Of a stretch of DNA of 7,472 nucleotides, positions 5,921 to 7,472 are shown in pieces. The notes under the pieces are model-generated. The model searched no databases. It was given only the letters and a program-made list of their open reading frames with translations, and had not been told where the DNA came from. Source of the DNA: DATFYI01 sp035315125. Lineage in GTDB: Bacteria; Chloroflexota; Anaerolineae; Anaerolineales; Anaerolineaceae. Each line of letters opens with the position of its first letter. The first letter of the stretch is position 1. Where the stretch lies: contig DATFYI010000288.1 in the NCBI GenBank assembly GCA_035315125.1, positions 1 through 7,472 of the forward strand. The letters are read 5' to 3'. A program made the position numbers and the translations under genes.

Positions 5921-6897
5921 CGCATGATGATTTTAATCAGACGGTGATTGCCAGGGTCGGTAACGAGCAAATTGCCATCTGTATCAAAGATCAGCCCCTG
6001 CGGACTGGAGAGCCCCCGTACGATGACTTGATCCTGTCCGGTTGCGGCTGAGATCCAATGGATGGCATTATCCCCGATTGTGTTGATAAAAATGTTTCCA
6101 ACCGTGTCTTCGATCACATCATCTGGGGTGGACAGGCTGGCCAGCTTTTCAACTGATCCATTCGTATGGATGCGGCTGAGCGAGCCAGTATTTTCATCAA
6201 CGATCAAAATACTGCCGTCTGGCTCAACCCAAGCGCCGGTTGGGCGGGTAAAGCCATTGGCGATTTTTGTCACAGTTTTACCATCCAGGCTGGCGCGCAA
6301 AACGGCGCCGTTTGGACTGTCAGGGATAATGATCGAAGCCGGCTGATCTGCACGAGCATCCAATGCAATCCCATCTACGCCCATTTGACCTGTTTTGTTC
6401 GTAAGGTTGAGAAAGGGTTGTAACGCTTTGCTCTTATTATCAAAGCGCACCAGGCGGTTGCGCCCTTGTTCTGCAATGACTAAAGAGTCATCCGGCAGAA
6501 AGATCATTCCTTCTGGCTCATTCAGCCCTGAAACCAGCAGGTTGATTTTGCCATCCGGACTGTAGCGCTTGATCGTGCCATCGATTACGTCCGAGATATA
6601 AACAGAATGATCAGGAGCGAGCAGCAGATCATCCGGACCTGGCAGATTGTCGGCCAGAACGACCAGGGTTGGATTGGTTAATTTCAGTGGCGATAAGGTT
6701 GGCGCCGGGAGCGGCGTTGCGCTGAGGGTTGGTACAGGCGTTGGCTCTGTTGTGGGTTGCCGAGGTGTTGGGATTATCGAAGAAAGCCCGGCCGGCTGAG
6801 TTGTGAGTGTTGGTAAAGCGCTGGCGCCAGTGGAACAGGCAAACAGGCATAAGATTAACAACAGGTAAAATGACAAACGCACAAAAAATAACTTCAT
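5917..6897 (-). CDS. Lipoprotein with a six-bladed NHL-type beta-propeller
   Basis: From ATG 6897 the 326 residues begin with a lipoprotein signal: MKLFFVR, a hydrophobic core, and the lipobox LFAC with Cys21 as the lipidation site. A Pro/Thr/Ser/Ala-rich linker (about 24-72, with runs such as EPTPVPT and TPLPAPT) holds the domain away from the membrane. Six repeats of about 40 residues follow, each opening with a P-[DETQ]-[DG]-like motif then a DG/DN turn: GPDDLLLAPDHS (87), EPEGMIFLPDDS (127), GVDGIALD (173), RPTGAWVEPDGS (218), TPDDVIEDTVGN (257) and SPQGLIFDTDGN (298). This matches NHL/SMP-30-like propellers, which bind ligands or sometimes hydrolyse lactones; no catalytic set is evident, so a binding role is likelier. 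A TTG at 6924 would add nine polar residues before the signal and is less likely. No Shine-Dalgarno is visible. Confidence 0.88.
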   Translation of the reverse strand: MKLFFVRLSFYLLLILCLFACSTGASALPTLTTQPAGLSSIIPTPRQPTTEPTPVPTLSATPLPAPTLSPLKLTNPTLVVLADNLPGPDDLLLAPDHSVYISDVIDGTIKRYSPDGKINLLVSGLNEPEGMIFLPDDSLVIAEQGRNRLVRFDNKSKALQPFLNLTNKTGQMGVDGIALDARADQPASIIIPDSPNGAVLRASLDGKTVTKIANGFTRPTGAWVEPDGSILIVDENTGSLSRIHTNGSVEKLASLSTPDDVIEDTVGNIFINTIGDNAIHWISAATGQDQVIVRGLSSPQGLIFDTDGNLLVTDPGNHRLIKIIMR

Positions 6898-6905
6898 GCA
6901 AAACC

Positions 6906-6936
6906 AACCGTTTCGGGATTTCAATTGAAACCGGTT
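6906..6936. promoter_or_regulatory. Nested palindromes at the lipoprotein transcription start, possible operator
   Basis: TTTCAATTGAAA (6919-6930) is a perfect 12-base palindrome and overlaps AACCGGTT (6929-6936), a perfect 8-base one. A wider repeat pairs AACCGTTTC (6906-6914) with GAAACCGGTT (6927-6936), with one unpaired base. The predicted start (about 6935) lies inside. GAAACCGGTT with a central CG resembles one side of LacI/GalR-family operators, which is only suggestive. In RNA it would form a leader hairpin. Confidence 0.35.
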
Positions 6937-6941
6937 AGCCG

Positions 6942-6970
6942 ATCATAGCTCATCCTGCAGCATAATGCAA
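6942..6970 (-). promoter_or_regulatory. Promoter of the lipoprotein gene
   Basis: On the minus strand TTGCAT (6970-6965, first three bases matching the -35) is 17 bases from TATGAT (6947-6942, 5 of 6). The predicted start near 6935 gives a leader of about 38 bases to ATG 6897. Confidence 0.45.
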
Positions 6971-6988
6971 GCGTGCCATTTTTACACC

Positions 6989-7017
6989 AAAAAGCGCCCC
7001 CATTTTGGAAGCGCTTT
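6989..7017 (-). terminator. Rho-independent terminator of glnS
   Basis: In minus-strand RNA, AAAGCGC (7017-7011) pairs with GCGCTTT (6997-6991) around a 13-base loop whose CC and GG can pair further, and the 3' arm runs into five T residues (6993-6989). It begins about 19 bases past the glnS stop. The plus-strand reading lacks a long T tract. Confidence 0.7.
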
Positions 7018-7035
7018 GGTTAATATGCAGAGTTG

Positions 7036-7472
7036 TTATTTCTTTGGGCCGGCCTCGATTTTAGCCCAGGTATCCCGTAACTGTACGGTCTGGTTAAAGA
7101 CCAGATGATTGGGGGTCGAGTCGAGGTCAATGCAGAAAAAGCCCTTGCGTTCAAACTGAAAACGATCTCCCTTGACCGCATTCGCCAGACTGGGTTCGAT
7201 TTTGCAACCCGTTAGAACTTTTAAAGAGTCCGGATTGAGATAATCCAAATAGCTTTTTTCCCCTTCCGCTTTGTTGGGGTTTTCTATGGTGAAGAGGTGG
7301 TCAAACAAATGGACTTCGGCAACCAGTGCAAACTGAGCAGAAACCCAATGGATAGTGCCCTGCACTTTGCGGCCATCCGGGGCATAGCCTCCACGCGTCT
7401 GGGGATCGTAAGTGCAGTGAATTTCTTCGATTTCGCCGGTCTGAGGATTCTTGACGAAATCTTCGCACCTGA
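7036..7472 (-). CDS. glnS: Glutaminyl-tRNA synthetase, C-terminal part (5' end outside window)
   Basis: GlnRS attaches glutamine to tRNA-Gln in the cytoplasm, using ATP. About 145 codons are present, corresponding to the C-terminal anticodon-binding beta-barrels. Recognisable stretches are CTYDPQTRGGYAPDGRKVQG, then TIHWVSAQFAL, LFDHLFTIENP, EPSLANAVKGDRFQFER and the near-terminal VFNQTVQLRDTWAKIE, each of which lines up with the end of E. coli GlnRS. The HIGH and KMSKS catalytic motifs lie in the part outside the window and cannot be checked. The protein ends with TAA at 7038-7036 and is followed by a hairpin terminator. Its presence means this organism can charge tRNA-Gln directly instead of relying only on the Glu-tRNA amidotransferase route. 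Confidence 0.97.
   Translation of the reverse strand, partial: RCEDFVKNPQTGEIEEIHCTYDPQTRGGYAPDGRKVQGTIHWVSAQFALVAEVHLFDHLFTIENPNKAEGEKSYLDYLNPDSLKVLTGCKIEPSLANAVKGDRFQFERKGFFCIDLDSTPNHLVFNQTVQLRDTWAKIEAGPKK

Noticed and set aside
6898..6924. TTG at 6924 as the lipoprotein start
   Set aside because: It would put nine polar residues before the signal peptide and leave only about 11 bases from the predicted transcription start; ATG 6897 gives a standard lipoprotein signal.
1..7472. A new defence, mobile or CRISPR-like system
   Set aside because: I found no spaced direct repeats, terminal inverted repeats, transposase, integrase, toxin-antitoxin pair or nuclease other than housekeeping enzymes; the window reads as core chromosome.

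Overview
The window looks like ordinary chromosome from a bacterium, with seven protein genes (two cut by the window edges) and one tmRNA gene. The source is probably a member of Chloroflexota, perhaps Anaerolineae. That placement is an inference from the Pro/Thr-rich linker after a lipoprotein signal, the Chloroflexi-like SRPBCC membrane protein, and a mixture of Shine-Dalgarno and apparently leaderless genes. No marker in the window proves it. I see no insertion sequence, integrase, CRISPR array, rRNA or ordinary tRNA.

Layout. Positions 1-673 (minus) hold a nearly complete LolD/MacB-type ABC ATPase; its permease should lie beyond the left edge. A 131-base divergent promoter region (674-804) separates it from the tmRNA gene ssrA (805-1198, plus), which encodes the tag ANHTSYAAMPLAA. 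A small SAM-dependent methyltransferase-like gene (1214-1885) starts only 15 bases past the tmRNA discriminator base, with no terminator between. Next comes a tight plus-strand cluster: ligA (NAD-dependent DNA ligase, 1989-4013), an rlmI-like 23S rRNA m5C methyltransferase (4018-5205) and a membrane-anchored SRPBCC protein (5222-5920). It is driven by a promoter whose -10 lies 7 bases from the ligA ATG, predicting a leaderless message. The cluster meets a minus-strand gene head-on: a lipoprotein with a predicted six-bladed NHL-type propeller (5917-6897). The two stop codons share the tetranucleotide CTAG. Positions 6898-7035 hold the lipoprotein promoter, a nested palindrome at its predicted transcription start, and the terminator of glnS (7036-7472, minus), of which only the C-terminal part is present.

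Function. The recognisable genes are housekeeping: ribosome rescue, DNA nick sealing, rRNA modification, tRNA-Gln charging and envelope transport. They do not form one pathway. I found no convincing novel multi-gene system. The points worth a second look are regulatory and architectural: the leaderless ligA promoter, the tmRNA-methyltransferase junction, the CTAG-sharing convergent stops, and the palindromes at two promoters.
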